Shown here: one piece after another, positions 1 through 8,047 of the stretch | How the letters are laid out: each line of letters begins with the position of its first letter | Numbering within the stretch: position 1 is the first letter of the stretch | Origin: Mariaggregatimicrobium sp964498785 | GTDB taxonomy: Bacteria > Zhuqueibacterota > Zhuqueibacteria > Thermofontimicrobiales > Thiofontviventaceae | Assembly: GCA_964498785.1 (NCBI GenBank) | Contig: CAZCJL010000022.1 | Location: forward strand, 1 to 64,000 | Direction of reading: 5' to 3' | DNA: 64,000 bases | Notes under the pieces: model-generated | Seen by the model: the letters and a program-made list of their open reading frames with translations, nothing else | The model's database searches: none | Told to the model about the DNA's origin: nothing | Translations under genes and position numbers: made by a program

Positions 1-52
1 CTGAGCGGATTCCTGCATCCGCAGGAATGACAGCTCTATGCTGAATAGTAAC
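1..52. repeat. Dispersed nested-palindrome repeat, copy 1 (cut by window edge)
   Basis: Positions 21-52 match 55567-55598 exactly over 32 bases. Just inside is a hairpin with an 8-bp stem, ATTCCTGC / GCAGGAAT, and loop ATCC. The second copy carries a different loop and a longer stem. The left outer arm seen in copy 2 would lie before the start of the window. This resembles the small extragenic palindromes found in many copies in bacterial genomes; a function is not visible. Confidence 0.7.
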
Positions 53-70
53 AAATTTTAAATAAAAGCC

Positions 71-114
71 TTGACAACTCTCCAAAAAATTCATATATTA
101 TTAAAACGTTTTAA
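71..114 (+). promoter_or_regulatory. Promoter with LacI-type operator upstream of the lacI-like gene
   Basis: A -35 box TTGACA (71-76), a 17-bp spacer and a -10 box TATATT (94-99) form a good sigma-70-type promoter. Immediately downstream, at the expected transcription start, lies a perfect 14-bp palindrome TTAAAACGTTTTAA (101-114) with the central CG typical of LacI-family operators. The layout suggests autoregulation by the regulator at 287. That the regulator binds here is inference. Confidence 0.6.
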
Positions 115-257
115 TAAATTTTAATAAGTTTTAGTTGTACCGGTTAATTTTAGAAATGATGGTGTTAGTGAATATAAAAATAAATACTTGTAAGTATTAT
201 TCGCATAATTTTTAGTAAAAATAAGTGTTCATTCAAAATTAAATAATTAGAATAAAT

Positions 258-271
258 CGAAACGCTTTTAC
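258..271. promoter_or_regulatory. Possible second LacI-type operator, imperfect
   Basis: TCGAAACGCTTTTA resembles degenerate CRE/LacI-family sites (GAAA-CG-TTT core). It lies about 16 bp before the start codon of the regulator, where a bound repressor could block its own gene. It is asymmetric, so confidence is low. Confidence 0.3.
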
Positions 272-286
272 TATTATGGTCAGAAT

Positions 287-1291
287 ATGAGTCCAACCAT
301 TAAAGACGTTGCAGAAAAAGCGGGAGTTTCTTTATCAACCGTTTCACTCGTGCTTAACCAAAAGAAAAATGTTGCCAAAGCCACCGTTGAAAAAGTTGAA
401 AAAGCGATCGATGAATTAAACTATCATCCCCGGCATTCGGCACGTGGTCTTGCTTCTAAAAGAAGCGGAAATATTGGATTTATTCTTACCAATGATCATT
501 TTTCTCACGCAGAACCATTCTATACAAAAATATTCCTCGGCTCAGAATTCGAAGCCCGCAACTACAATTATTATATCCTGCTGACAACTATCGAAAATAG
601 TTTTAATAAGAAAGATATCCCGCGTTTCTTATTGGAAAAAAACGTCGACGGTGTTATCCTTGCCGGAAAAGTTCCAGATAATTTGGTTAATCTCATTTCA
701 AAATATACACTCCCATTGATCTTCATTGATTATTTCCCTGGCAGAGGGAGATATCCGTCCGTATTAATTGATAATATTGACGGAGCCGAACAGGCAGTCG
801 GCTATCTGTTAAAACAGGGCCATGAAAAAATTGCTTTTATTGGTGGCGATATTGCGCATCCAAGCATTCTTGATCGATTCACAGGTTACAAACAAACGTT
901 AGAGAAACACGGGATGTCAATTAATGAGAAGCTGGCAATTGCTGATATGTCATATACCGCTGATCGGAACGGTTACGACGCAACGATGCGTTTGCTGGCT
1001 GCAAACGAACCCTTTACCGCCGTATTTGCAGCGAATGATGCTATGGCTTATGGCTGCATGCGCTGTTTGAAAGAACATAATATCTCAATACCGGATCAGG
1101 TCGCAATTATCGGATTCGATGATGTGGATGTAGCAATACAAATGGATCCGCAATTAACAACATTAAGAGTGGATAAAGAAGAAATGGGGGCAATTGCTGT
1201 CAAAAACATGGTCGATATGATTTACAGAAATAAAATCTCAATCGGAAAAATACTCGTTCCAACAGAATTAGTTATAAGAAAATCTGCTTAA
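287..1291 (+). CDS. LacI-family transcriptional regulator
   Basis: A 334-residue protein of normal length for the LacI/GalR family. Residues 3-48 form the helix-turn-helix and hinge helix (KDVAEKAGVSLSTVSLVLN is the recognition region). From about residue 60 to the end is a periplasmic-binding-protein-like sensor domain with the usual features, including a GFDDVDVA segment near residue 275. It should bind a sugar or sugar phosphate and an inverted-repeat operator; a perfect candidate lies at 101-114. The start ATG has only a weak ribosome binding site. The gene heads a cluster of glycan-binding, uptake and GH130 genes, so it probably controls that island. The effector cannot be read from the sequence. 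Confidence 0.93.
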   Translation: MSPTIKDVAEKAGVSLSTVSLVLNQKKNVAKATVEKVEKAIDELNYHPRHSARGLASKRSGNIGFILTNDHFSHAEPFYTKIFLGSEFEARNYNYYILLTTIENSFNKKDIPRFLLEKNVDGVILAGKVPDNLVNLISKYTLPLIFIDYFPGRGRYPSVLIDNIDGAEQAVGYLLKQGHEKIAFIGGDIAHPSILDRFTGYKQTLEKHGMSINEKLAIADMSYTADRNGYDATMRLLAANEPFTAVFAANDAMAYGCMRCLKEHNISIPDQVAIIGFDDVDVAIQMDPQLTTLRVDKEEMGAIAVKNMVDMIYRNKISIGKILVPTELVIRKSA

Positions 1292-1328
1292 TGAATTATA
1301 ACCTTTAAAATTGAAAGGTGGTGTTGCC

Positions 1329-1402
1329 TTGACAAATTATGGTTCAATGAGTAGTGTCTCAAGCCTTATTAATCCCAAATCGTTTAACATTTAAAAGGAG
1401 GA
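1329..1402 (+). promoter_or_regulatory. Candidate promoter, operator-like half-site and strong RBS before the triple-repeat protein
   Basis: TTGACA at 1329-1334 could be a -35 box but the matching -10 (near 1352) is poor. AAATCGTTTA at 1377-1386 resembles one version of the palindrome at 101-114. AAAAGGAGGA at 1393-1402 is a very strong Shine-Dalgarno sequence, suggesting high expression of the next gene. Confidence 0.35.
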
Positions 1403-1408
1403 GTAATT

Positions 1409-4400
1409 ATGAACAAGATGCTAAAACAAGTAATTGGTTTTAGTAGTGTTATATTGTTTGCGTTTATTATAATTCCAACTGTTTTATTCGCGCAAACGAA
1501 TATTAATACTATCGGTACCTTTGAGGGGCAACTGCCTTCTTATTGGAAGATCGGAAATCAACCCGGCGGTGCAACGCTGGAATGGGCAAATGACGAATCC
1601 CGCAATATGGGTCGTTCGCTAAAAATCAGCAAAGAAGCAACAGCAGAAGATGCGTACTGGGAATCCGATAATATGGTGGATTTCTGGTCCCAGCGTCATT
1701 ACAAAGATGTAGATTTGAAATTCGGCGTTTACTATAAAACGATGAATGTGAACACCAATCCTGCCAATGACGACGAAAAATGGTGGGTCTCGTATGCATT
1801 TTATGGTGAAACCGGCAATTTGATCGGTGAAAAAGTATTTGAACTGGATCAGAGCGTTGCCGCTACCGGAGGATGGGTTGCTGACACCACCGATGTTGGC
1901 GAGATTGTACTCCCGGAAGATTCCTGGACCACAATCATCAAATTTGTCGGCGGCAAGAATGCCACAGGAACTGTTTGGGCCGATGATTTCGTATTTTACG
2001 GTCGTGATGGTTGGGGCGGACAGGACTGGAATGCGTCTGTTGGCGTTCCTACTGGCTGGATCTACTGGTTGCCACCCTCAGGCGGAAATGATGGAGTTCT
2101 TTCCAGAGGTTATGAAAATACGATTGTGACAGATGAAACTGCTCACAGTGGATTGCATTCGTTGAAATTTGATTTACCGTTTGATCGGGAAACCGGCGAT
2201 GCATTTGTCGGCACAAAACGATTTTTATTACAAGACATGGGAATTGAGCAGGGTGATAAAATTCGCATTAAAGTCTGGTTGAAAGCTGAAAACCTGGTTC
2301 CTGATTCAGCGGCAATGTACCCGGTTACCTGGGCTGTTGGTTTTACGTACGGATTCTTTAAGAGTAATGATAATAACGATGGCTTCAATAATGTTGACGG
2401 ATATCCCGTCGATATGCAATTTACATTCCCAAATTTGACTATGTTTGACTGGATGCCATATTCCATTGATATCGATGTTCCGCACAATCCGGAAGCAAAA
2501 TGCCTTGCCGTTCGTCTGCATCCGTATGCCCGGTTTACAGGAACCGTGTATTTTGATGATCTGACTGTGGAAAAGTTGGAAGTACCGGAATTGAACGCTA
2601 TTGGCAGTTTTGAAAGCGATCTTCCATCGTACTGGCACAAAGGGAATGAACCCGGCGGTGCAATGCTGGAATGGGCAAAAGACGAATCCCGCAATATGGG
2701 TCGTTCGCTAAAAATCAGCAAAGAAGCAACAGCAGAAGATGCGTACTGGGAATCCGATAATATGGTGGATTTTTGGTCTGACCGTCATTTTAAAGATGTT
2801 GATTTGAAATTCGGCGTTTACTATAAAACGATGAATGTGAACACCAATCCGACTAATGATGATGAGAAATGGTGGGTCTCGTATGCCTTTTATGGCGAAA
2901 CCGGCAATTTGATCGGTGAAAAAGTATTTGAACTGGATCAGAGCGTTGCCGCTACCGGAGGATGGGTTGCTGACACCACCGATGTTGGCGAGATTGTACT
3001 CCCGGAAGATTCCTGGACCACAATCATCAAATTTGTCGGCGGCAAGAATGCCACAGGAACTGTTTGGGCCGATGATTTCGTATTTTACGGTCGTGATGGT
3101 TGGGGCGGACAGGACTGGAATGCGTCTGTTGGCGTTCCTACTGGCTGGATCTACTGGTTGCCACCCTCAGGCGGAAATGATGGAGTTCTTTCCAGAGGTT
3201 ATGAAAATACGATTGTGACAGATGAAACTGCTCACAGTGGATTACATTCATTGAAATTTGATCTGCCGTTTGATCGGGAAACCGGCGATGCATTTGTCGG
3301 CACAAAACGATTTCTGCTGAACAACGAAGAAGTTAATAGCAATGCGGCAATGGCAAATGATATTACAGCGTTGCAAGGCATTGAAGCTGGTGACGTTTTA
3401 CGTGTCAGTGTGTGGGTAAAAGCCGAAAATCTGGTTCCGGATTCAGCGGCAATGTATCCGGTCACCTGGGCTGTCGGCTTTACGTATGGCTTCTTCAAGA
3501 GTAATGACAATAATGCCGGCTTTAATAATATCGATGGTTATCCCATTGATATGCAGTTTGTTTTTCCGCCGGTAACAGAATTCGATTGGACTCAGTATTA
3601 TATCGATATCGAAGTCCCGGATAATCCCGAGGCAAAATGCATTGCCATTCGTCTTCATCCGTATGCCCGGTTTACAGGAACGGTTTACTTTGATGATCTG
3701 AAAATCGAAAAATTGGATATTCCGAAAATGGCCGGGATTGGGTCTTTTGAAAGCGATCTTCCATCTTACTGGCACAAAGGGAATGAACCCGGCGGTGCAA
3801 TGCTGGAATGGGCAAAAGACGAATCCCGCAATATGGGTCGTTCGCTAAAAATCAGCAAAGAAGCAACAGCAGAAGATGCGTACTGGGAATCCGATAATAT
3901 GGTGGATTTTTGGTCTGACCGTCATTTTAAAGATGTTGATTTGAAATTCGGCGTTTACTATAAAACGATGAATGTGAACACCAATCCGACTAATGATGAT
4001 GAGAAATGGTGGGTCTCGTATGCCTTTTATGGCGAAACCGGTAACTTGATCGGTGAAAAAGTATTTGAACTGGATCAGAGTGTTGCCGCCACCGGAGAAT
4101 GGGTTGCTGACACCACCGATGTTGGTGAAATTGTTTTGCCGGATGATTCCTGGACCACAATCATCAAATTTGTCGGCGGCAAGAATGCCACAGGAACTGT
4201 TTGGGCCGATGATTTCGTATTTTACGGTCGTGATGGTTGGGGCGGACAGGACTGGAATGCGTCTGTTGGCGTTCCTACTGGCTGGATCTACTGGTTGCCA
4301 CCCTCAGGCGGAAATGATGGAGTTCTTTCCAGAGGTTATGAAAATACGATTGTGACAGATGAAACTGCTCACAGTGGATTACATTCATTGAAATTTGATC

Positions 4401-5185
4401 TGCCGTTTGATCGGGAAACCGGCGATGCATTTGTCGGCACAAAACGATTTCTGCTGCGTTCGGAAGAAGGCCTCGAAGGTGCGCAATCGCAGCCGGCATT
4501 CCCAAACGATATTTCAGCAATGCAAAACGTAAATCCGGGCGATTTGATCCGAATTAGCGTTTGGGTGAAAGCTGAAAATCTGGTTCCGGATTCTGCTGCA
4601 ATGTATCCTGTTACATGGGCTGTTGGTTTTACGTACGGTTTCTTTAAGAGCAATGATAATAACGCCGGCTTTAATAATATCGATGGTTATCCCATTGATA
4701 TGCAGTTTGTATTTCCGGAAGTCACTTCATTTGGCTGGACGCAATATTTTATCGATATTGAAGTGCCGACCGATCCGGAAGCAAAATGCCTTGCCGTTCG
4801 TTTGCATCCGTATGCCCGTTTCACCGGAACAGTTTGGTTTGATGATCTGGAAGTGAAAGTAATCGGTACTGCTACCGGAACACAAATCGCTGAAAAAAAC
4901 ATTCCGAAAACGTATGAATTAGGTAATAACTATCCAAATCCATTTAATCCCTCAACTACAATCGAATATGCGTTACCAACTGCGGGTAATGTTAGCATTG
5001 AAGTTTTTAATACAATGGGTCAAAAAGTGCGAACCCTGGTCGATGCACACCAGCCGGCAGGGCGCTATACAGTTCAATGGGACGGACACGATAGTATCGG
5101 ACAGGTTGCAAAAAGCGGTTTATATTTTTATCGAATGAATACCGGAAATATGTATATTATCAGGAAAATGATGTTAATTAAGTGA
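1409..5185 (+). CDS. Secreted T9SS-sorted protein with three tandem carbohydrate-binding-like units
   Basis: A 1258-residue exported protein. Residues 1-29 are a signal peptide. Three long units follow (about 33-397, 398-776 and 777-1160). Each appears to contain two jelly-roll-like beta-sandwiches: one begins FE..LPSYW and ends VWADDFVFYGRDGWGG; the second runs from PTGWIYWLPP to a conserved FTGTVYFDDL or VWFDDL. Such ends are typical of CBM4/9/22-like modules. Residues from about 1168 are a T9SS type A sorting domain (NNYPNPFNPSTTIEYALP, then GLYFYRMNTG). No catalytic domain is visible, so it probably sits at the cell surface and grips a polysaccharide. The units differ mainly after GTKRFLL, where insertions of different length occur. 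It has a very strong RBS and its own terminator. The family assignment of the modules is inference. Confidence 0.75.
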   Translation: MNKMLKQVIGFSSVILFAFIIIPTVLFAQTNINTIGTFEGQLPSYWKIGNQPGGATLEWANDESRNMGRSLKISKEATAEDAYWESDNMVDFWSQRHYKDVDLKFGVYYKTMNVNTNPANDDEKWWVSYAFYGETGNLIGEKVFELDQSVAATGGWVADTTDVGEIVLPEDSWTTIIKFVGGKNATGTVWADDFVFYGRDGWGGQDWNASVGVPTGWIYWLPPSGGNDGVLSRGYENTIVTDETAHSGLHSLKFDLPFDRETGDAFVGTKRFLLQDMGIEQGDKIRIKVWLKAENLVPDSAAMYPVTWAVGFTYGFFKSNDNNDGFNNVDGYPVDMQFTFPNLTMFDWMPYSIDIDVPHNPEAKCLAVRLHPYARFTGTVYFDDLTVEKLEVPELNAIGSFESDLPSYWHKGNEPGGAMLEWAKDESRNMGRSLKISKEATAEDAYWESDNMVDFWSDRHFKDVDLKFGVYYKTMNVNTNPTNDDEKWWVSYAFYGETGNLIGEKVFELDQSVAATGGWVADTTDVGEIVLPEDSWTTIIKFVGGKNATGTVWADDFVFYGRDGWGGQDWNASVGVPTGWIYWLPPSGGNDGVLSRGYENTIVTDETAHSGLHSLKFDLPFDRETGDAFVGTKRFLLNNEEVNSNAAMANDITALQGIEAGDVLRVSVWVKAENLVPDSAAMYPVTWAVGFTYGFFKSNDNNAGFNNIDGYPIDMQFVFPPVTEFDWTQYYIDIEVPDNPEAKCIAIRLHPYARFTGTVYFDDLKIEKLDIPKMAGIGSFESDLPSYWHKGNEPGGAMLEWAKDESRNMGRSLKISKEATAEDAYWESDNMVDFWSDRHFKDVDLKFGVYYKTMNVNTNPTNDDEKWWVSYAFYGETGNLIGEKVFELDQSVAATGEWVADTTDVGEIVLPDDSWTTIIKFVGGKNATGTVWADDFVFYGRDGWGGQDWNASVGVPTGWIYWLPPSGGNDGVLSRGYENTIVTDETAHSGLHSLKFDLPFDRETGDAFVGTKRFLLRSEEGLEGAQSQPAFPNDISAMQNVNPGDLIRISVWVKAENLVPDSAAMYPVTWAVGFTYGFFKSNDNNAGFNNIDGYPIDMQFVFPEVTSFGWTQYFIDIEVPTDPEAKCLAVRLHPYARFTGTVWFDDLEVKVIGTATGTQIAEKNIPKTYELGNNYPNPFNPSTTIEYALPTAGNVSIEVFNTMGQKVRTLVDAHQPAGRYTVQWDGHDSIGQVAKSGLYFYRMNTGNMYIIRKMMLIK
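1512..4860 (+). repeat. Three tandem ~1.1 kb coding repeats, partly identical at DNA level
   Basis: The units inside the preceding gene are offset by 1089 bp and 1137 bp. Positions 1808-2154 and 2897-3243 are identical over 347 bases, including silent sites, and most of the third unit also matches. This indicates recent duplication or ongoing gene conversion. The divergent parts are short segments just after GTKRFLL and in the second sandwich. Confidence 0.9.
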
Positions 5186-5195
5186 TTTTAATTAA

Positions 5196-5233
5196 ATCCG
5201 GGGCAGTTGAATACGTGCCCCGGATTCTTTTTT
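5196..5233 (+). terminator. Rho-independent terminator
   Basis: A perfect 10-bp stem ATCCGGGGCA / TGCCCCGGAT (5196-5205 with 5216-5225) is followed by TCTTTTTTT. It separates the triple-repeat gene from the TonB receptor, so the latter probably has its own promoter or depends on read-through. Confidence 0.9.
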
Positions 5234-5302
5234 AAACCAAAATTAGAATGTGAAAAATCGTAAGCACCTTAATTTATCTATCGAATTAAAAAGGTGATTC
5301 TG

Positions 5303-8014
5303 ATGGTATCAAAACGAATTGCTTTTCGAAAAGTTGTTGTCACTTGTTTATTCCTGACATTCATTGCCGGCATTGCTTTCGCGGGCACAACAGGAAAGAT
5401 TGCCGGAAAACTGATGGATGCGCAAACGCACGATATGTTACCGGCTGCCAATGTTATGATTAAGGGAACAACTTATGGCGCGGCAACTGATATGGAAGGT
5501 GAATATTATATAATTAATATTCCACCCGGAGTTTATACGCTGAGAGCTGTTTATATTGGTTATGCTGCCGTAGAGATTACAGATGTGAAAGTTTCTGTTG
5601 ATCAGACAACGCGGGTTAATTTTGAATTACAACCAGAAGCACTCGTCGGAGAAACGGTTGTGGCGGTTGCAGACAAACCCATCGTTCAAAAGGACTTGAC
5701 CTCATCAATGGCCAAAGTGAGCAGTGATCAATTGTCAATTTTGCCAGTGGAAGACGCACAGACTGTTGTAAATTTGCAAGCAGGTGTTGTTGAAGGCCAT
5801 TTTCGCGGCGGACGGCAGAATGAAGTGAAATATTTAATAGATGGCATTTCGGTGAACGACGCCTTTTCCGGTAATTTTGCGATGCAGGCGGAAGTAAACG
5901 CAATCCAGGAAATTCAGGTGTTGAGCGGCACCTTTAATGCCGAATACGGAGAAGCGTTATCCGGCGTGGTCAATCAGGTGACAAAGGCGCCCGGAAATAT
6001 CTATACCGGAGAGATATCCTTATATTCCGGTGATTACGTTAGCACACATGACGAGGTGTTCGATCACATCGATCACGTGAGTCCCCGGGATGTTTACAAT
6101 ATTCAGGGAAGCCTTAGCGGGCCGGTTCCCGGTGCAAAAGGACTGCTAAAATTTTTAATGTCAGGAAAATATCGCAGTGATAACGGCTATATTTACGGAC
6201 GGCGCATGTTCAATCCCGACGATTATTCAAATTTTTCTGCCAATGATCCGGATGACTGGATTATCGGTGCGACCGGCGACAACGAGTACGTGCCGATGAA
6301 TTATAATCGCCGCGCTAATATTCAAGGAAAGTTGTATATAAAAGTGGGAAATGCGAAATGGTTGGTACTGCAAGGAATGTATCAGGACAGAAATTACAGG
6401 GATTACGATCACAATTATAAACTCAATCCGGACGGTGATTATAAACGATTTCAAACCGGATTTTTGGGAACTGCCAGTTATACCCACGTTTTCAGTCCAT
6501 CGACGTTTATGGACATCAAAGCGTCTTCATTTACGACTGAATCCAAACGTTACGTATACGAAGACCCGCTCGATCAGCGCTATGTACCACAGGATTTTAA
6601 ACGGTTTGTTGGTGGCAGCGCCTTTCTAACAGCAGGGACTGAAAACTGGCGCTTTTTCCATAAAACAAGAACATTAACCGGTAAAATAGATATTACTTCA
6701 CAGGTCACAAACGTGCACCAATTAAAAAGCGGTATTGAATTGCAGTTACATGATCTTGAATATGAAGATTTTCAGGTTCAGGTGACTCCGGTTCTTGATG
6801 AGCTTGGTCAGTTTGCAGGTCTTGATCATTCACTCCCCATTCCCGGAGCATTTAATTATAATACTTATCAAAATAATCCGTTTCAGTTTGCTGCCTTTCT
6901 CCAGGATAAAATCGAGCTTGATTATTTGATCGTAAATGTTGGATTTCGATTTGATTATTTTGAACCAGACGCCAGGACATTGAGAGATCCCAATAAAATA
7001 TCAACGCTGGATGCATTACAACCGCCGTTTCCGGATTCATTAATGCTCGATGTAGCAGCCAAATATCAATTCAGCCCGCGCATTGGTTTGTCATACCCAA
7101 TGTCGGATCGTGGTGCAATTCATGTCTCGTACGGCAATTTTTTCCAGGTCCCGGCTTTTGAATATTTATACAGAAATCCAAACTTTCGCATTCCGCTGAC
7201 TGGTGATTTTCCTGAATTTGTCGGAAGTACTATTGGTAATGCTGATTTAGAACCACAGCGCACAACAATTTATGAAATTGGGTTGCAGCAGGGTTTAACA
7301 GATATTATTGGAGTGACGGCGACTGCTTATTACAAAGATATTCGAAATCTGTTAGGACAACAAATCAATATTAAAAATGAATTTAAAAAATTCGGACAAT
7401 ATATCAACCGGGATTATGGCTCGGTGCGCGGATTTACATTGTCGTTTGAAAAGCGATTTGGAGACGGTTATGGTACGAATATCGATTATACCTATCAAAT
7501 TGCGAAAGGAAACGCGTCCGATCCGAATGATGAATTTGAAAAGGCGCAGGCGAGTCCACCAATTTCATCCAATAAGCAACTGGTGCCGCTGGATTGGGAC
7601 AGAACGCATTCACTTAATTTTACAGTGACGCTGGGGCAACCGGGCAACTATATGGCCAGCTTCATTGGTCAGCTTGGTTCTGGTTTGCCGTACACACCTT
7701 CCCTGGAAGACCAACGAACCGGTTTGGAGAATAGCGACAATCGACCGCCGTTTTACAATGTGGATCTGTACATTACAAAATATTTGAATTTTTTTAATCA
7801 AAAAATTTCCGTTTTTTTAAAAGTATATAATGTGTTGGATAGAAAGAATGAACGGGAAGTTTTTACAGATACGGGTCGTGCCGGATATACTTTGGAATTA
7901 ACACGCGCGCAGGAGGCTCCGAGAGGCGTTAATACGCTGAAAGAATTTTATACGCGACCGGATTTCTATTCGGCGCCGCGACAGGTAATTATTGGGGCAT
8001 CTTATGAATTTTAA
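5303..8014 (+). CDS. TonB-dependent receptor with N-terminal carboxypeptidase-regulatory-like domain
   Basis: A 903-residue outer-membrane receptor. A signal peptide ends near AGIAFA. Next is a CarboxypepD_reg-like beta-sandwich (about residues 27-112, GKIAGKLMDAQT ... INIPPGVYTLRAVYIGY), the plug domain (about 125-230, with YLIDGISVND and NAEYGEALSGVVN), and a long beta-barrel ending in aromatic-terminated GASYEF. The family imports bulky ligands such as oligosaccharides or siderophores using TonB energy. An in-frame GTG lies at 5294, but it overlaps the Shine-Dalgarno AAAAGGTG, so ATG 5303 is the better start. The neighbours make an oligosaccharide the likely ligand, in the manner of SusC. 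No SusD-like partner is visible; the flanking secreted proteins may serve that role (inference). Confidence 0.88.
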   Translation: MVSKRIAFRKVVVTCLFLTFIAGIAFAGTTGKIAGKLMDAQTHDMLPAANVMIKGTTYGAATDMEGEYYIINIPPGVYTLRAVYIGYAAVEITDVKVSVDQTTRVNFELQPEALVGETVVAVADKPIVQKDLTSSMAKVSSDQLSILPVEDAQTVVNLQAGVVEGHFRGGRQNEVKYLIDGISVNDAFSGNFAMQAEVNAIQEIQVLSGTFNAEYGEALSGVVNQVTKAPGNIYTGEISLYSGDYVSTHDEVFDHIDHVSPRDVYNIQGSLSGPVPGAKGLLKFLMSGKYRSDNGYIYGRRMFNPDDYSNFSANDPDDWIIGATGDNEYVPMNYNRRANIQGKLYIKVGNAKWLVLQGMYQDRNYRDYDHNYKLNPDGDYKRFQTGFLGTASYTHVFSPSTFMDIKASSFTTESKRYVYEDPLDQRYVPQDFKRFVGGSAFLTAGTENWRFFHKTRTLTGKIDITSQVTNVHQLKSGIELQLHDLEYEDFQVQVTPVLDELGQFAGLDHSLPIPGAFNYNTYQNNPFQFAAFLQDKIELDYLIVNVGFRFDYFEPDARTLRDPNKISTLDALQPPFPDSLMLDVAAKYQFSPRIGLSYPMSDRGAIHVSYGNFFQVPAFEYLYRNPNFRIPLTGDFPEFVGSTIGNADLEPQRTTIYEIGLQQGLTDIIGVTATAYYKDIRNLLGQQINIKNEFKKFGQYINRDYGSVRGFTLSFEKRFGDGYGTNIDYTYQIAKGNASDPNDEFEKAQASPPISSNKQLVPLDWDRTHSLNFTVTLGQPGNYMASFIGQLGSGLPYTPSLEDQRTGLENSDNRPPFYNVDLYITKYLNFFNQKISVFLKVYNVLDRKNEREVFTDTGRAGYTLELTRAQEAPRGVNTLKEFYTRPDFYSAPRQVIIGASYEF

Positions 8015-8047
8015 TGTTCTCTTTCACGTAACAGTGGAGGCTTAAAA

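Noticed and set aside
2143..2721. A 192-residue antisense open frame in the triple-repeat gene
   Set aside because: It and related frames at 3232 and 4369 recur only because the sense DNA is repeated.
1827..4355. Three repeated short open frames on the plus strand inside the 1409 gene (1827-2129, 2916-3218, 4053-4355)
   Set aside because: They are the same out-of-frame reading of the three coding repeats; no RBS and no independent sign of selection.
1409..5185. Cellulosome-type dockerin or cohesin modules
   Set aside because: No dockerin calcium-binding duplicates are present; the C-terminus is a T9SS sorting domain.
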